Shown: positions 22,005 to 32,520, numbered from the stretch's first letter. The stretch is 64,000 bases of DNA from Coriaria nepalensis (GCA_027186245.1 CP114496.1:2115501-2179500); one strand, 5' to 3'. Numbers and translations are program-made. The notes: a model not told the origin generated them from the sequence alone.

Positions 22005-22123
22005 GGGTGCGATCATACCAGCACTAATGCACCAGATCCCATCAGAACTCCGCAGTTATGTGTACTTGGGCGAGAGTAGACTGAGTTGGGTGACCACTCG
22101 GGAAGTCCTCGTGTTGCACCCCT
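22005..22123 (+). rRNA. 5S rRNA: 5S rRNA copy 86, T76 deleted
   Basis: G30A, A55T, G60A, T76 lost. Confidence 0.85.
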
Positions 22124-22260
22124 TTTATTTTTTCGCATCTACATTCGTTGTTTTTTCATAATTTTTATAACAAACAGGTTTTTAAGATCATGTGTAGTCG
22201 TTTCGACTGCCGTGAATTCTGAAAGTCGGGTATAGCAGAACTGTAAATGTTTCACTTCAG

Positions 22261-22379
22261 GTGTGCGATCATACTAGCACTAATGCACCGGATCCCATCA
22301 GAACTCCGCAGTTATGTGTACTTGGGCGAGAGTAGACTGAGTTGGGTGACCACTCGGGAAGTCCTCGTGTTGCACCCCT
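22261..22379 (+). rRNA. 5S rRNA: 5S rRNA copy 87, T76 deleted
   Basis: G2T, C15T, A55T, G60A, T76 lost; G at -1. Confidence 0.85.
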
Positions 22380-22516
22380 TTTATTTTTTCGCATCTACAT
22401 TCGTTGTTTTTTCATAATTTTCATAACAAACAGGTTTTTAAGATCATGTGTAGTCGTTTCGACTGCCGTGAATTCTGAAAGTCGGGTATAGCAGAACTGT
22501 AAATGTTTCACTTCAG

Positions 22517-22636
22517 CGGTGCGATCATACCAGCACTAATGCACCGGATCCCATTAGAACTCCGCAGTTAAGTGTGCCTGTGCGAGAGTAGTACTGAGTT
22601 GGGTGACCACTCGGGAAGTCCTCGTGTTGCACCCCT
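22517..22636 (+). rRNA. 5S rRNA: 5S rRNA copy 88
   Basis: G1C, C39T, T62C, G65T; G at -1. Confidence 0.9.
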
Positions 22637-22773
22637 TTTATTTTTTCGCATCTACATTCGTTGTTTTTTCATAATTTTCATAACAAACAGGTTTTTAAGA
22701 TCATGTGTAGTCGTTTCGACTGCCGTGAATTCTGAAAGTCGGGTATAGCAGAACTGTAAATGTTTCACTTCAG

Positions 22774-22893
22774 CGGTGCGATCATACCAGCACTAATGCA
22801 CCGGATCCCACCAGAACTCCGCAGTTAAGTGTGCTTGGGCGAGAGTAGTACTGAGTTGGGTGACCACTCGGGAAGTCCTCGTGTTGCACCCCC
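22774..22893 (+). rRNA. 5S rRNA: 5S rRNA copy 89
   Basis: G1C, T38C, T120C; G at -1. Confidence 0.9.
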
Positions 22894-23029
22894 TTATTTT
22901 TTCGCATCTACATTCGTTGTTTTTTCATAATTTTCATAACAAACAGGTTTTTAAGATCATGTGTAGTTGTTTCGACTGCAGTGAATTCTGAAAGTCGGGT
23001 ATAGTAGAACTGTAAATGTTTCACCTCAG

Positions 23030-23149
23030 CGGTGCGATCATACCAGCACAAATGCACCGGATCCCATTAGAACTCCGCAGTTAAGTGTGCCTGTGCGAGA
23101 GTAGTACTGAGTTGGGTGACCACTCGGGAAGTCCTCGTGTTGCACCCCT
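23030..23149 (+). rRNA. 5S rRNA: 5S rRNA copy 90
   Basis: G1C, T21A, C39T, T62C, G65T; G at -1. Confidence 0.89.
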
Positions 23150-23286
23150 TTTATTTTTTCGCATCTACATTCGTTGTTTTTTCATAATTTTCATAACAAA
23201 CAGGTTTTTAAGATCATGTGTAGTCGTTTCGACTGCCGTGAATTCTGAAAGTGGGGTATAGCAGAACTGTAAATGTTTCACTTCAC

Positions 23287-23405
23287 GGGTGCGATCATAC
23301 CAGCACTAATGCACCGGATCCCATCAGAACTCCGCAGTTATGTGTACTTGGGCGAGAGTAGACTGAGTTGGGTGACCACTCGGGAAGTCCTCGTGTTGCA
23401 CCCCT
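23287..23405 (+). rRNA. 5S rRNA: 5S rRNA copy 91, T76 deleted
   Basis: A55T, G60A, T76 lost. Confidence 0.86.
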
Positions 23406-23542
23406 TTTATTTTTTCGCATCTACATTCGTTGTTTTTTCATAATTTTTATAACAAACAGGTTTTTAAGATCATGTGTAGTCGTTTCGACTGCCGTGAATT
23501 CTGAAAGTCGGGTATAGCAGAACTGTAAATGTTTCACTTCAG

Positions 23543-23661
23543 CGGTGCGATCATACCAGCACTAATGCACCGGATCCCACCAGAACTCCGCAGTTAAGTG
23601 TGCTTGGGCGAGAGTAGTATGAGTTGGGTGACCACTCGGGAAGTCCTCGTGTTGCACCCCT
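23543..23661 (+). rRNA. 5S rRNA: 5S rRNA copy 92, C78 deleted
   Basis: G1C, T38C and C78 lost, a separate 1-nt loss in loop E; G at -1. Confidence 0.85.
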
Positions 23662-23798
23662 TTTATTTTTTCGCATCTACATTCGTTGTTTTTTCATAAT
23701 TTTTATAACAAATAGGTTTTTAAGATCATGTGTAGTCGTTTCGACTGCCGTGAATTCTGAAAGTCGGGTATAGCAGAACTGTAAATGTTTCACTTCAG

Positions 23799-23917
23799 GT
23801 GTGCGATCATACTAGCACTAATACACCGGATCCCATCAGAACTCCGCAGTTATGTGTACTTGGGCGAGAGTAGACTGAGTTGGGTGACCACTCGGGAAGT
23901 CCTCGTGTTGCACCCCT
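23799..23917 (+). rRNA. 5S rRNA: 5S rRNA copy 93, T76 deleted
   Basis: G2T, C15T, G25A, A55T, G60A, T76 lost; G at -1. Confidence 0.85.
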
Positions 23918-24054
23918 TTTATTTTTTCGCATCTACATTCGTTGTTTTTTCATAATTTTCATAACAAACAGGTTTTTAAGATCATGTGTAGTCGTTTCGA
24001 CTGCCGTGAATTCTGAAAGTCGGGTATAGCAGAACTGTAAATGTTTCACTTCAG

Positions 24055-24174
24055 CGGTGCGATCATACCAGCACTAATGCACCGGATCCCACCAGAACTC
24101 CGCAGTTAAGTGTGCTTGGGCGAGAGTAGTACTGAGTTGGGTGACCACTCGGGAAGTCCTCGTGTTGCACCCCT
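24055..24174 (+). rRNA. 5S rRNA: 5S rRNA copy 94
   Basis: G1C, T38C; G at -1. Confidence 0.91.
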
Positions 24175-24311
24175 TTTATTTTTTCGCATCTACATTCGTT
24201 GTTTTTTCATAATTTTCATAACAAACAGGTTTTTAAGATCATGTGTAGTCGTTTCGACTGCCGTGAATTCTGAAAGTCGGGTATAGCAGAACTGTAAATG
24301 TTTCACTTCAC

Positions 24312-24430
24312 GGGTGCGATCATACCAGCACTAATGCACCGGATCCCATCAGAACTCCGCAGTTATGTGTACTTGGGCGAGAGTAGACTGAGTTGGGTGA
24401 CCACTCGGGAAGTCCTCGTGTTGCACCCCT
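24312..24430 (+). rRNA. 5S rRNA: 5S rRNA copy 95, T76 deleted
   Basis: A55T, G60A, T76 lost. Confidence 0.86.
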
Positions 24431-24567
24431 TTTATTTTTTCGCATCTACATTCGTTGTTTTTTCATAATTTTTATGACAAACAGGTTTTTAAGATCATGT
24501 GTAGTCGTTTCGACTGCCGTGAATTCTGAAAGTCGGGTATAGCAGAACTGTAAATGTTTCACTTCAG

Positions 24568-24686
24568 GTGTGCGATCATACTAGCACTAATGCACCGGAT
24601 CCCATCAGAACTCCGCAGTTATGTGTACTTGGGCGAGAGTAGACTGAGTTGGGTGACCACTCGGGAAGTCCTCGTGTTGCACCCCT
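24568..24686 (+). rRNA. 5S rRNA: 5S rRNA copy 96, T76 deleted
   Basis: G2T, C15T, A55T, G60A, T76 lost; G at -1. Confidence 0.85.
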
Positions 24687-24823
24687 TTTATTTTTTCGCA
24701 TCTACATTCGTTGTTTTTTCATAATTTTCATAACAAACAGGTTTTTAAGATCATGTGTAGTCGTTTCGACTGCCGTGAATTCTGAAAGTCGGGTATAGCA
24801 GAACTGTAAATGTTTCACTTCAG

Positions 24824-24943
24824 CGTTGCGATCATACCAGCACTAATGCACCGGATCCCACCAGAACTCCGCAGTTAAGTGTGCTTGGGCGAGAGTAGTA
24901 CTGAGTTGGGTGACCACTCGGGAAGTCCTCGTGTTGCACCCCT
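24824..24943 (+). rRNA. 5S rRNA: 5S rRNA copy 97
   Basis: G1C, G3T, T38C; G at -1. Confidence 0.89.
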
Positions 24944-25080
24944 TTTATTTTTTCGCATCTACATTCGTTGTTTTTTCATAATTTTCATAACAAACAGGTT
25001 TTTAAGATCATGTGTAGTCGTTTCGACAGCCGTGAATTCTGAAAGTCGGGTATAGCAGAACTGTAAATGTTTCACTTCAC

Positions 25081-25199
25081 GGGTGCGATCATACCAGCAC
25101 TAATGCACCAGATCCCATCAGAACTCCGCGGTTATGTGTACTTGGGCGAGAGTAGACTGAGTTGGGTGACCACTCGGGAAGTCCTCGTGTTGCACCCCT
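25081..25199 (+). rRNA. 5S rRNA: 5S rRNA copy 98, T76 deleted
   Basis: G30A, A50G, A55T, G60A, T76 lost. Confidence 0.85.
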
Positions 25200-25336
25200 T
25201 TTATTTTTTCGCATCTACATTCGTTGTTTTTTCATAATTTTTATAACAAACAGGTTTTTAAGATCATGTGTAGTCGTTTCGACTGCCGTGAATTCTGAAA
25301 GTCGGGTATAGCAGAACTGTAAATGTTTCACTTCAG

Positions 25337-25455
25337 GTGTGCGATCATACTAGCACTAATGCACCGGATCCCATCAGAACTCCGCAGTTATGTGTACTTG
25401 GGCGAGAGTAGACTGAGTTGGGTGACCACTCGGGAAGTCCTCGTGTTGCACCCCT
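25337..25455 (+). rRNA. 5S rRNA: 5S rRNA copy 99, T76 deleted
   Basis: G2T, C15T, A55T, G60A, T76 lost; G at -1. Confidence 0.85.
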
Positions 25456-25592
25456 TTTATTTTTTCGCATCTACATTCGTTGTTTTTTCATAATTTTCAT
25501 AACAAACAGGTTTTTAAGATCATGTGTAGTCGTTTCGACTGCCGTGAATTCTGAAAGTCGGGTATAGCAGAACTGTAAATGTTTCACTTCAG

Positions 25593-25712
25593 CGGTGCGA
25601 TCATACCAGCACTAATGCACCGGATCCCATTAGAACTCCGCAGTTAAGTGTGCCTGTGCGAGAGTAGTATTGAGTTGGGTGACCACTCGGGAAGTCCTCG
25701 TGTTGCACCCCT
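25593..25712 (+). rRNA. 5S rRNA: 5S rRNA copy 100
   Basis: G1C, C39T, T62C, G65T, C78T; G at -1. Confidence 0.89.
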
Positions 25713-25849
25713 TTTATTTTTTCGCATCTACATTCGTTGTTTTTTCATAATTTTCATAACAAACAGGTTTTTAAGATCATGTGTAGTCGTTTCGACTGCC
25801 GTGAATTCTGAAAGTCGGGTATAGCAGAACTGTAAATGTTTCACTTCAG

Positions 25850-25969
25850 CGGTGCGATCATACCAGCACTAATGCACCGGATCCCACCAGAACTCCGCAG
25901 TTAAGTGTGCTTGGGCGAGAGTAGTACTGAGTTGGGTGACCACTCGGGAAGTCCTCGTGTTGCACCCCC
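25850..25969 (+). rRNA. 5S rRNA: 5S rRNA copy 101
   Basis: G1C, T38C, T120C; G at -1. Confidence 0.9.
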
Positions 25970-26105
25970 TTATTTTTTCGCATCTACATTCGTTGTTTTT
26001 TCATAATTTTCATAACAAACAGGTTTTTAAGATCATGTGTAGTCGTTTCGACTGCAGTGAATTCTGAAAGTCGGGTATAGCAGAACTGTAAATGTTTCAC
26101 TTCAG

Positions 26106-26225
26106 CGGTGCGATCATACCAGCACTAATGCACCGGATCCCACCAGAACTCCGCAGTTAAGTGTGCTTGGGCGAGAGTAGTACTGAGTTGGGTGACCACT
26201 CGGGAAGTTCTCGTGTTGCACCCCT
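26106..26225 (+). rRNA. 5S rRNA: 5S rRNA copy 102
   Basis: G1C, T38C, C104T; G at -1. Confidence 0.9.
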
Positions 26226-26362
26226 TTTATTTTTTCGCATCTACATTCGTTGTTTTTTCATAATTTTTATAACAAATAGGTTTTTAAGATCATGTGTAGT
26301 CGTTTCGACTGCCGTGAATTCTGAAAGTCGGGTATAGCTGAACTGTAAATGTTTCACTTCAG

Positions 26363-26482
26363 GTGTGCGATCATACCAGCACTAATGCACTGGATCCCAT
26401 CAGAACTCTGCAGTTAAGAGTGCTTGGGCGAGAGTAGTACTGAGTTGGGTGACCACTCGGGAAGGCCTCGTGTTGCACCCCT
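26363..26482 (+). rRNA. 5S rRNA: 5S rRNA copy 103
   Basis: G2T, C29T, C47T, T57A, T103G; G at -1. The 5' end is block C type and the middle block A type, so it may be a recombinant. Confidence 0.89.
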
Positions 26483-26619
26483 TTTATTTTTTCGCATCTA
26501 CATTTGTTGTTTTTTCATAATTTTCATAACAAACAGGTTTTTAAGATCATGTGTAGTCGTTTCGACTGCCGTGAATTCTGAAAGTCGGGTATAGCAGAAC
26601 TGTAAATGTTTCACTTCAC

Positions 26620-26738
26620 GGGTGCGATCATACCAGCACTAATGCACCGGATCCCATCAGAACTCCGCAGTCAAGTGTGCTTGGGCGAGAGTAGACTGAG
26701 TTGGGTGACCACTCGGGAAGTCCTCGTGTTGCACACCT
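26620..26738 (+). rRNA. 5S rRNA: 5S rRNA copy 104, T76 deleted
   Basis: T53C, T76 lost, C117A. Confidence 0.85.
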
Positions 26739-26875
26739 TTTATTTTTTCGCATCTACATTCGTTGTTTTTTCATAATTTTCATAACAAACAGGTTTTTAA
26801 GATCATGTGTAGTCGTTTCGACTGCCGTGAATTCTGAAAGTCGGGTATAGCAGAACTGTAAATGTTTCACTTCAC

Positions 26876-26994
26876 GGGTGCGATCATACCAGCACTAATG
26901 CAACGGATCCCATCAGAACTCCGCAGTCAAGTGTGCTTGGGCGAGAGTAGACTGAGTTGGGTGACCACTCGGGAAGTCCTCGTGTTGCACCCCC
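26876..26994 (+). rRNA. 5S rRNA: 5S rRNA copy 105, T76 deleted
   Basis: C28A, T53C, T76 lost; five-C terminator start. Confidence 0.85.
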
Positions 26995-27130
26995 TTATTT
27001 TTTCGCATCTACATTCGTTGTTTTTTCATAATTTTCATAACAAACAGGTTTTTAAGATCATGTGTAGTCGTTTTGACTGCCGTGAATTCTGAAAGTCCGG
27101 TATGGCAGAACTGTAAATGTTTCACTTCAC

Positions 27131-27250
27131 GGGTGCGATCAAACCAGCACTAATGCACCGGATTCCATCAGAACTCCGCAGTTAAGTGTGCTTGGGCGAG
27201 AGTAGTACTGAGTTGGGTGACCACTCGGGAAGTCCTCGTGTTGCACCCCT
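27131..27250 (+). rRNA. 5S rRNA: 5S rRNA copy 106
   Basis: T12A, C34T. Confidence 0.92.
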
Positions 27251-27387
27251 TTTATTTTTTCGCGTCTACATTCGTTGTTTTTTCATAATTTTCATAACAA
27301 ATAGGTTTTTAAGATCATGTGTAGTCGTTTCGACTGCCGTGAATTCTGAAAGTCGGGTATAGGAGAACTGTAAATGTTTCACTTCAG

Positions 27388-27507
27388 GGGTGCGATCATA
27401 CCAGCACTAATGCACCGGATCCCATCAGAACTCTGCAGTGAAGTGTGCTCGGTCGAGAGTAGTACTGAGTTGGGTGACCACTCGGGAAGTCCTCGTGTTG
27501 CACCCCT
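27388..27507 (+). rRNA. 5S rRNA: 5S rRNA copy 107
   Basis: C47T, T53G, T63C, G66T; G at -1. Confidence 0.91.
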
Positions 27508-27644
27508 TTTATTTTTTCGCATCTACATTCGTTGTTTTTTCATAATTTTCCTAACAAACAGGTTTTTAAGATCATGTGTAGTCGTTTCGACTGCCGTGAA
27601 TTCTGAAAGTTGGGTATAGGAGAACTGTAAATGTTTCACTTCAG

Positions 27645-27764
27645 GGGTGCGATCATACCAGCACTACTGCACCGGATCCCATCAGAACTCTGCAGTCAAG
27701 TGTGCTCGGTCGAGAGTATTACTGAGTTGGGTGACCACTCGGGAAGTCCTCGTGTTGCACCCCT
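27645..27764 (+). rRNA. 5S rRNA: 5S rRNA copy 108
   Basis: A23C, C47T, T53C, T63C, G66T, G75T; G at -1. Confidence 0.89.
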
Positions 27765-27901
27765 TTTATTTTTTCGCATCTACATTCGTTGTTTTTTCAT
27801 AATTTTCATAACAAACAGGTTTTTAAGATCATGTGTAGTCGTTTCGACTGCCGTGAATTCTGAAAGTCGGGTATAGCAGAACTGTAAATGTTTCACTTCA
27901 C

Positions 27902-28020
27902 GGGTGCGATCATACCAGCAGTAATGCACCGGATCCCATCAGAACTCCGCAGTTAAGTGTACTTGGGCGAGAGTAGACTGAGTTGGGTGACCACTCGGGA
28001 AGTCCTCGTGTTGCACCCCT
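27902..28020 (+). rRNA. 5S rRNA: 5S rRNA copy 109, T76 deleted
   Basis: C20G, G60A, T76 lost. Confidence 0.86.
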
Positions 28021-28157
28021 TTTATTTTTTCGCATCTACATTCGTTGTTTTTTCATAATTTTTATAACAAACAGGTTTTTAAGATCATGTGTAGTCGTTT
28101 CGACTGCCGTGAATTCTGAAAGTCGGGTATAGCAGAACTGTAAATGTTTCACTTCAG

Positions 28158-28276
28158 GTGTGCGATCATACCAGCACTAATGCACCGGATCCCATCAGAA
28201 CTCCGCAGTTATGTGTACTTGGGCGAGAGTAGACTGAGTTGGGTGACCACTCGGGAAGTCCTCGTGTTGCACCCCT
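28158..28276 (+). rRNA. 5S rRNA: 5S rRNA copy 110, T76 deleted
   Basis: G2T, A55T, G60A, T76 lost; C15 kept; G at -1. Confidence 0.85.
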
Positions 28277-28413
28277 TTTATTTTTTCGCATCTACATTCG
28301 TTGTTTTTTCATAATTTTCATAACAAACAGGTTTTTAAGATCATGTGTAGTCGTTTCGACTGCCGTGAATTCTGAAAGTCGGGTATAGCAGAACTGTAAA
28401 TGTTTCACTTCAG

Positions 28414-28533
28414 CGTTGCGATCATACCAGCACTAATGCACCGGATCCCACCAGAACTCCGCAGTTAAGTGTGCTTGGGCGAGAGTAGTACTGAGTTGGG
28501 TGACCACTCGGGAAGTCCTCGTGTTGCACCCCT
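28414..28533 (+). rRNA. 5S rRNA: 5S rRNA copy 111
   Basis: G1C, G3T, T38C; G at -1. Confidence 0.89.
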
Positions 28534-28670
28534 TTTATTTTTTCGCATCTACATTCGTTGTTTTTTCATAATTTTCATAACAAACAGGTTTTTAAGATCA
28601 TGTGTAGTCGTTTCGACAGCCGTGAATTCTGAAAGTCGGGTATAGCAGAACTGTAAATGTTTCACTTCAC

Positions 28671-28789
28671 GGGTGCGATCATACCAGCACTAATGCACCG
28701 GATCCCATCAGAACTCCGCAGTTATGTGTACTTGGGCGAGAGTAGACTGAGTTGGGTGACCACTCGGGAAGTCCTCGTGTTGCACCCCT
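28671..28789 (+). rRNA. 5S rRNA: 5S rRNA copy 112, T76 deleted
   Basis: A55T, G60A, T76 lost. Confidence 0.86.
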
Positions 28790-28926
28790 TTTATTTTTTC
28801 GCTTCTACATTCGTTGTTTTTTCATAATTTTTATAACAAACAGGTTTTTAAGATCATGTGTAGTCGTTTCGACTGCCGTGAATTCTGAAAGTCGGGTATA
28901 GCAGAACTGTAAATGTTTCACTTCAG

Positions 28927-29045
28927 GTGTGCGATCATACTAGCACTAATGTACCGGATCCCATCAGAACTCCGCAGTTATGTGTACTTGGGCGAGAGTA
29001 GACTGAGTTGGGTGACCACTCGGGAAGTCCTCGTGTTGCACCCCT
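28927..29045 (+). rRNA. 5S rRNA: 5S rRNA copy 113, T76 deleted
   Basis: G2T, C15T, C26T, A55T, G60A, T76 lost; G at -1. Confidence 0.85.
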
Positions 29046-29182
29046 TTTATTTTTTCGCATCTACATTCGTTGTTTTTTCATAATTTTCATAACAAACAGG
29101 TTTTTAAGATCATGTGTAGTCGTTTCGACTGCCGTGAATTCTGAAAGTCGGGTATAGCAGAACTGTAAATGTTTCACTTCAG

Positions 29183-29302
29183 CGGTGCGATCATACCAGC
29201 ACTAATGCACCGGATCCCACCAGAACTCCGCAGTTAAGTGTGCTTGGGCGAGAGTAGTACTGAGTTGGGTGACCACTCGGGAAGTCCTCGTGTTGCACCC
29301 CT
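29183..29302 (+). rRNA. 5S rRNA: 5S rRNA copy 114
   Basis: G1C, T38C; G at -1. Confidence 0.91.
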
Positions 29303-29439
29303 TTTATTTTTTCGCATCTACATTCGTTGTTTTTTCATAATTTTCATAACAAACAGGTTTTTAAGATCATGTGTAGTCGTTTCGACTGCCGTGAATTCTG
29401 AAAGTCGGCTATAGCAGAACTGTAAATGTTTCACTTCAC

Positions 29440-29558
29440 GGGTGCGATCATACCAGCACTAATGCACCGGATCCCATCAGAACTCCGCAGTTATGTGTAC
29501 TTGGGCGAGAGTAGACTGAGTTGGGTGACCACTCGGGAAGTCCTCGTGTTGCACCCCT
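29440..29558 (+). rRNA. 5S rRNA: 5S rRNA copy 115, T76 deleted
   Basis: A55T, G60A, T76 lost. Confidence 0.86.
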
Positions 29559-29695
29559 TTTATTTTTTCGCATCTACATTCGTTGTTTTTTCATAATTTT
29601 TATAACAAACAGGTTTTTAAGATCATGTGTAGTCGTTTCGACTGCCGTGAATTCTGAAAGTCGGGTATAGCAGAACTGTAAATGTTTCACTTCAG

Positions 29696-29817
29696 GTGTG
29701 CGATCATACTAGCACTAATGCACCGGATCCCATCAGAACTCTGCAGTTAAGTGTGCTCGGGCGAGAGTAGTACTGAGTTGTGGGTGACCACTCGGGAAGT
29801 CCTCGTGTTGCACCCCT
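29696..29817 (+). rRNA. 5S rRNA: 5S rRNA copy 116, hybrid with 2-nt insertion
   Basis: The first part (G2T, C15T, G at -1) is block C type. The rest (C47T, T63C, TG insertion near 85) matches copy 6 of block A. This marks the block C to A' junction inside a gene. Confidence 0.85.
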
Positions 29818-29954
29818 TTTATTTTTTCGCATCTACATTCGTTGTTTTTTCATAATTTTCATAACAAACAGGTTTTTAAGATCATGTGTAGTCGTTTCGA
29901 CTGCCGTGAATTCTGAAAGTGGGGTATAGCAGAACTGTAAATGTTTCATTTCAC

Positions 29955-30074
29955 GGGTGCGATCATACCAGCACTAATGCACCGGATCCCATCAGAACAC
30001 CGCAGTTAAGTGTGCTTGGGCGAGATTAGTACTGAGTTGGGTGACCACTCGGGAAGTCCTCGTGTTGCACCCCT
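29955..30074 (+). rRNA. 5S rRNA: 5S rRNA copy 117
   Basis: T45A, G72T; counterpart of copy 7. Confidence 0.92.
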
Positions 30075-30211
30075 TTTATTTTTTCGCATCTACATTCGTT
30101 GTTTTTTCATAATTTTCATAACAAACAGGTTTTTAAGATCATGTGTAGTCGTTTCGACTGCCGTGAATTCTGAAAGTCGGGTATAGCAGAACTGTAAATG
30201 TTTGACTTCAC

Positions 30212-30331
30212 GGGTGCGATCATACCAGCACTAATGCACCGGATCCCATCAGAACTCCGCAGTTGAGTGTGCTTGGGCGACAGTAGTACTGAGTTGGGTG
30301 ACCACTCGGGAAGTCCTCGTGTTACACCCCT
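30212..30331 (+). rRNA. 5S rRNA: 5S rRNA copy 118
   Basis: A54G, G70C, G113A; TTTGAC flank. Confidence 0.91.
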
Positions 30332-30468
30332 TTTATTTTTTCGCATATACATTCGTTGTTTTTTCATAATTTTCATAACAAACAGGTTTTTAAGATCATG
30401 TGTAGTTGTTTCTACTGCCGTGAATTCTGAAAGTCGGGTATAGCAGAACTGTAAATGTTTCACTTCAT

Positions 30469-30588
30469 GGGTGCGATCATACCAGCACTAATGCACCGGA
30501 TCCCATCAGAACTCTGCAGTTAAGTGTGCTTGGGCGAGAGTAGTACTGAGTTGGGTGACCACTCGGGAAGTCCTCGTGTTGCACCCCT
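30469..30588 (+). rRNA. 5S rRNA: 5S rRNA copy 119
   Basis: C47T; T at -1. Confidence 0.94.
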
Positions 30589-30725
30589 TTTATTTTTTCG
30601 CATCTACATTCGTTGTTTTTTCATAATTTTCATAACAAACAGGTTTTTAAGATCATGTGTAGTCGTTTCGACTGCCGTGAATTCTGAAAGTGGGGTATAG
30701 CAGAACTGTAAATGTTTCACTTCAC

Positions 30726-30845
30726 GGGTGCGATCACACCAGCACTAATGCACCGTATCCCATCAGAACTCTGCAGTTAAGAGTGCTTGGGCGAGAGTAG
30801 TACTGAGTTGGGTGACCACTCGGGACGTCCTCGTGTTGAACCCCT
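30726..30845 (+). rRNA. 5S rRNA: 5S rRNA copy 120
   Basis: T12C, G31T, C47T, T57A, A101C, C114A. Confidence 0.9.
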
Positions 30846-30981
30846 TTTATTTTTTCGCATCTACATTCGTTGTTTTTCATAATTTTCATAACAAACAGGT
30901 TTTTAAGATCATGTGTAGTCGTTTTGACTGCCGTGAATTCTGAAAGTCGGGTATAGCAGAACTGTAAATGTTTCCCTTCAC

Positions 30982-31101
30982 GGGTGCGATCAAACCAGCA
31001 CTAATGCACCGGATCCCATCCGAACTCCGCAGTTAAGTGTGCTTGGGCGAGAGTAGTACTGAGTTGGGTGACCACTCGGGAAGTCCTCGTGTTGCACCCC
31101 T
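30982..31101 (+). rRNA. 5S rRNA: 5S rRNA copy 121
   Basis: T12A, A40C. Confidence 0.93.
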
Positions 31102-31238
31102 TTTATTTTTTCGCATCTGCATTCGTTGTTTTTTCATAATTTTCATAACAAACAGGTTTTTAAGATCATGTGTAGTCGTTTCGACTGCCGTGAATTCTGA
31201 AAGTGGGGTATAGCAGAACTGTAAATGTTTCACTTCAC

Positions 31239-31358
31239 GGGTGCGATCACACCAGCACTAATGCACCGTATCCCATCAGAACTCTGCAGTTAAGAGTGCT
31301 TGGGCGAGAGTAGTACTGAGTTGGGTGACCACTCGGGAAGTCCTCGTGTTGCACCCCT
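31239..31358 (+). rRNA. 5S rRNA: 5S rRNA copy 122
   Basis: T12C, G31T, C47T, T57A. The 3' half is reference; it sits at the breakpoint of the 2825-bp duplication. Confidence 0.91.
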
Positions 31359-31495
31359 TTTATTTTTTCGCATCTACATTCGTTGTTTTTTCATAATTTT
31401 CATAACAAACAGGTTTTTAAGATCATGTGTAGTCGTTTCGACAGCCGTGAATTCTGAAAGTCGGGTATAGCAGAACTGTAAATGTTTCACTTCAC

Positions 31496-31614
31496 GGGTG
31501 CGATCATACCAGCACTAATGCACCGGATCCCATCAGAACTCCGCAGTTATGTGTACTTGGGCGAGAGTAGACTGAGTTGGGTGACCACTCGGGAAGTCCT
31601 CGTGTTGCACCCCT
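31496..31614 (+). rRNA. 5S rRNA: 5S rRNA copy 123, T76 deleted
   Basis: A55T, G60A, T76 lost. Confidence 0.86.
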
Positions 31615-31751
31615 TTTATTTTTTCGCTTCTACATTCGTTGTTTTTTCATAATTTTTATAACAAACAGGTTTTTAAGATCATGTGTAGTCGTTTCGACTG
31701 CCGTGAATTCTGAAAGTCGGGTATAGCAGAACTGTAAATGTTTCACTTCAG

Positions 31752-31870
31752 GTGTGCGATCATACTAGCACTAATGTACCGGATCCCATCAGAACTCCGC
31801 AGTTATGTGTACTTGGGCGAGAGTAGACTGAGTTGGGTGACCACTCGGGAAGTCCTCGTGTTGCACCCCT
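31752..31870 (+). rRNA. 5S rRNA: 5S rRNA copy 124, T76 deleted
   Basis: G2T, C15T, C26T, A55T, G60A, T76 lost; G at -1. Confidence 0.85.
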
Positions 31871-32007
31871 TTTATTTTTTCGCATCTACATTCGTTGTTT
31901 TTTCATAATTTTCATAACAAACAGGTTTTTAAGATCATGTGTAGTCGTTTCGACTGCCGTGAATTCTGAAAGTCGGGTATAGCAGAACTGTAAATGTTTC
32001 ACTTCAG

Positions 32008-32127
32008 CGGTGCGATCATACCAGCACTAATGCACCGGATCCCACCAGAACTCCGCAGTTAAGTGTGCTTGGGCGAGAGTAGTACTGAGTTGGGTGACCA
32101 CTCGGGAAGTCCTCGTGTTGCACCCCT
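32008..32127 (+). rRNA. 5S rRNA: 5S rRNA copy 125
   Basis: G1C, T38C; G at -1. Confidence 0.91.
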
Positions 32128-32264
32128 TTTATTTTTTCGCATCTACATTCGTTGTTTTTTCATAATTTTCATAACAAACAGGTTTTTAAGATCATGTGTA
32201 GTCGTTTCGACTGCCGTGAATTCTGAAAGTCGGGTATAGCAGAACTGTAAATGTTTCACTTCAC

Positions 32265-32383
32265 GGGTGCGATCATACCAGCACTAATGCACCGGATCCC
32301 ATCAGAACTCCGCAGTTATGTGTACTTGGGCGAGAGTAGACTGAGTTGGGTGACCACTCGGGAAGTCCTCGTGTTGCACCCCT
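32265..32383 (+). rRNA. 5S rRNA: 5S rRNA copy 126, T76 deleted
   Basis: A55T, G60A, T76 lost. Confidence 0.86.
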
Positions 32384-32520
32384 TTTATTTTTTCGCATCT
32401 ACATTCGTTGTTTTTTCATAATTTTTATAACAAACAGGTTTTTAAGATCATGTGTAGTCGTTTCGACTGCCGTGAATTCTGAAAGTCGGGTATAGCAGAA
32501 CTGTAAATGTTTCACTTCAG

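Larger units (their letters stand above)
19697..23405 (+). repeat. 11-unit offset repeat, 2820 bp
   Basis: Four consecutive units at 19697, 19954, 20210 and 20467 recur at 22517, 22774, 23030 and 23287. The pair 20210/23030 shares the rare T21A change and an altered upstream flank (CACCTCAG in place of CACTTCAC). Confidence 0.7.
20979..26080 (+). repeat. 12-unit duplication, 3076-bp offset
   Basis: Units starting at 20979, 21236, 21492, 21748, 22005, 22261, 22517 and 22774 match, in order and subtype, those at 24055, 24312, 24568, 24824, 25081, 25337, 25593 and 25850. Markers shared at the same place include G3T (21748/24824), G30A (22005/25081) and the five-C terminator (22774/25850). Confidence 0.75.
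15321..29740 (+). repeat. Block C: alternating lesion-bearing subtypes
   Basis: Three subtypes alternate. The first has A55T, G60A and deleted T76. The second has G2T, C15T, A55T, G60A and deleted T76. The third has G1C with G at -1 and either T38C or C39T/T62C/G65T. The order third, first, second recurs with a period of about 769 bp. No copy in this block matches the reference gene. Confidence 0.8.

Noticed and set aside
30116..30463. Minus-strand open frame of 115 codons, also at 32941-33288
   Set aside because: It is an antisense reading through more than one 5S unit, open by chance where G70C and spacer changes remove stops. The two copies are the 2825-bp duplication. No promoter or coding bias was seen.
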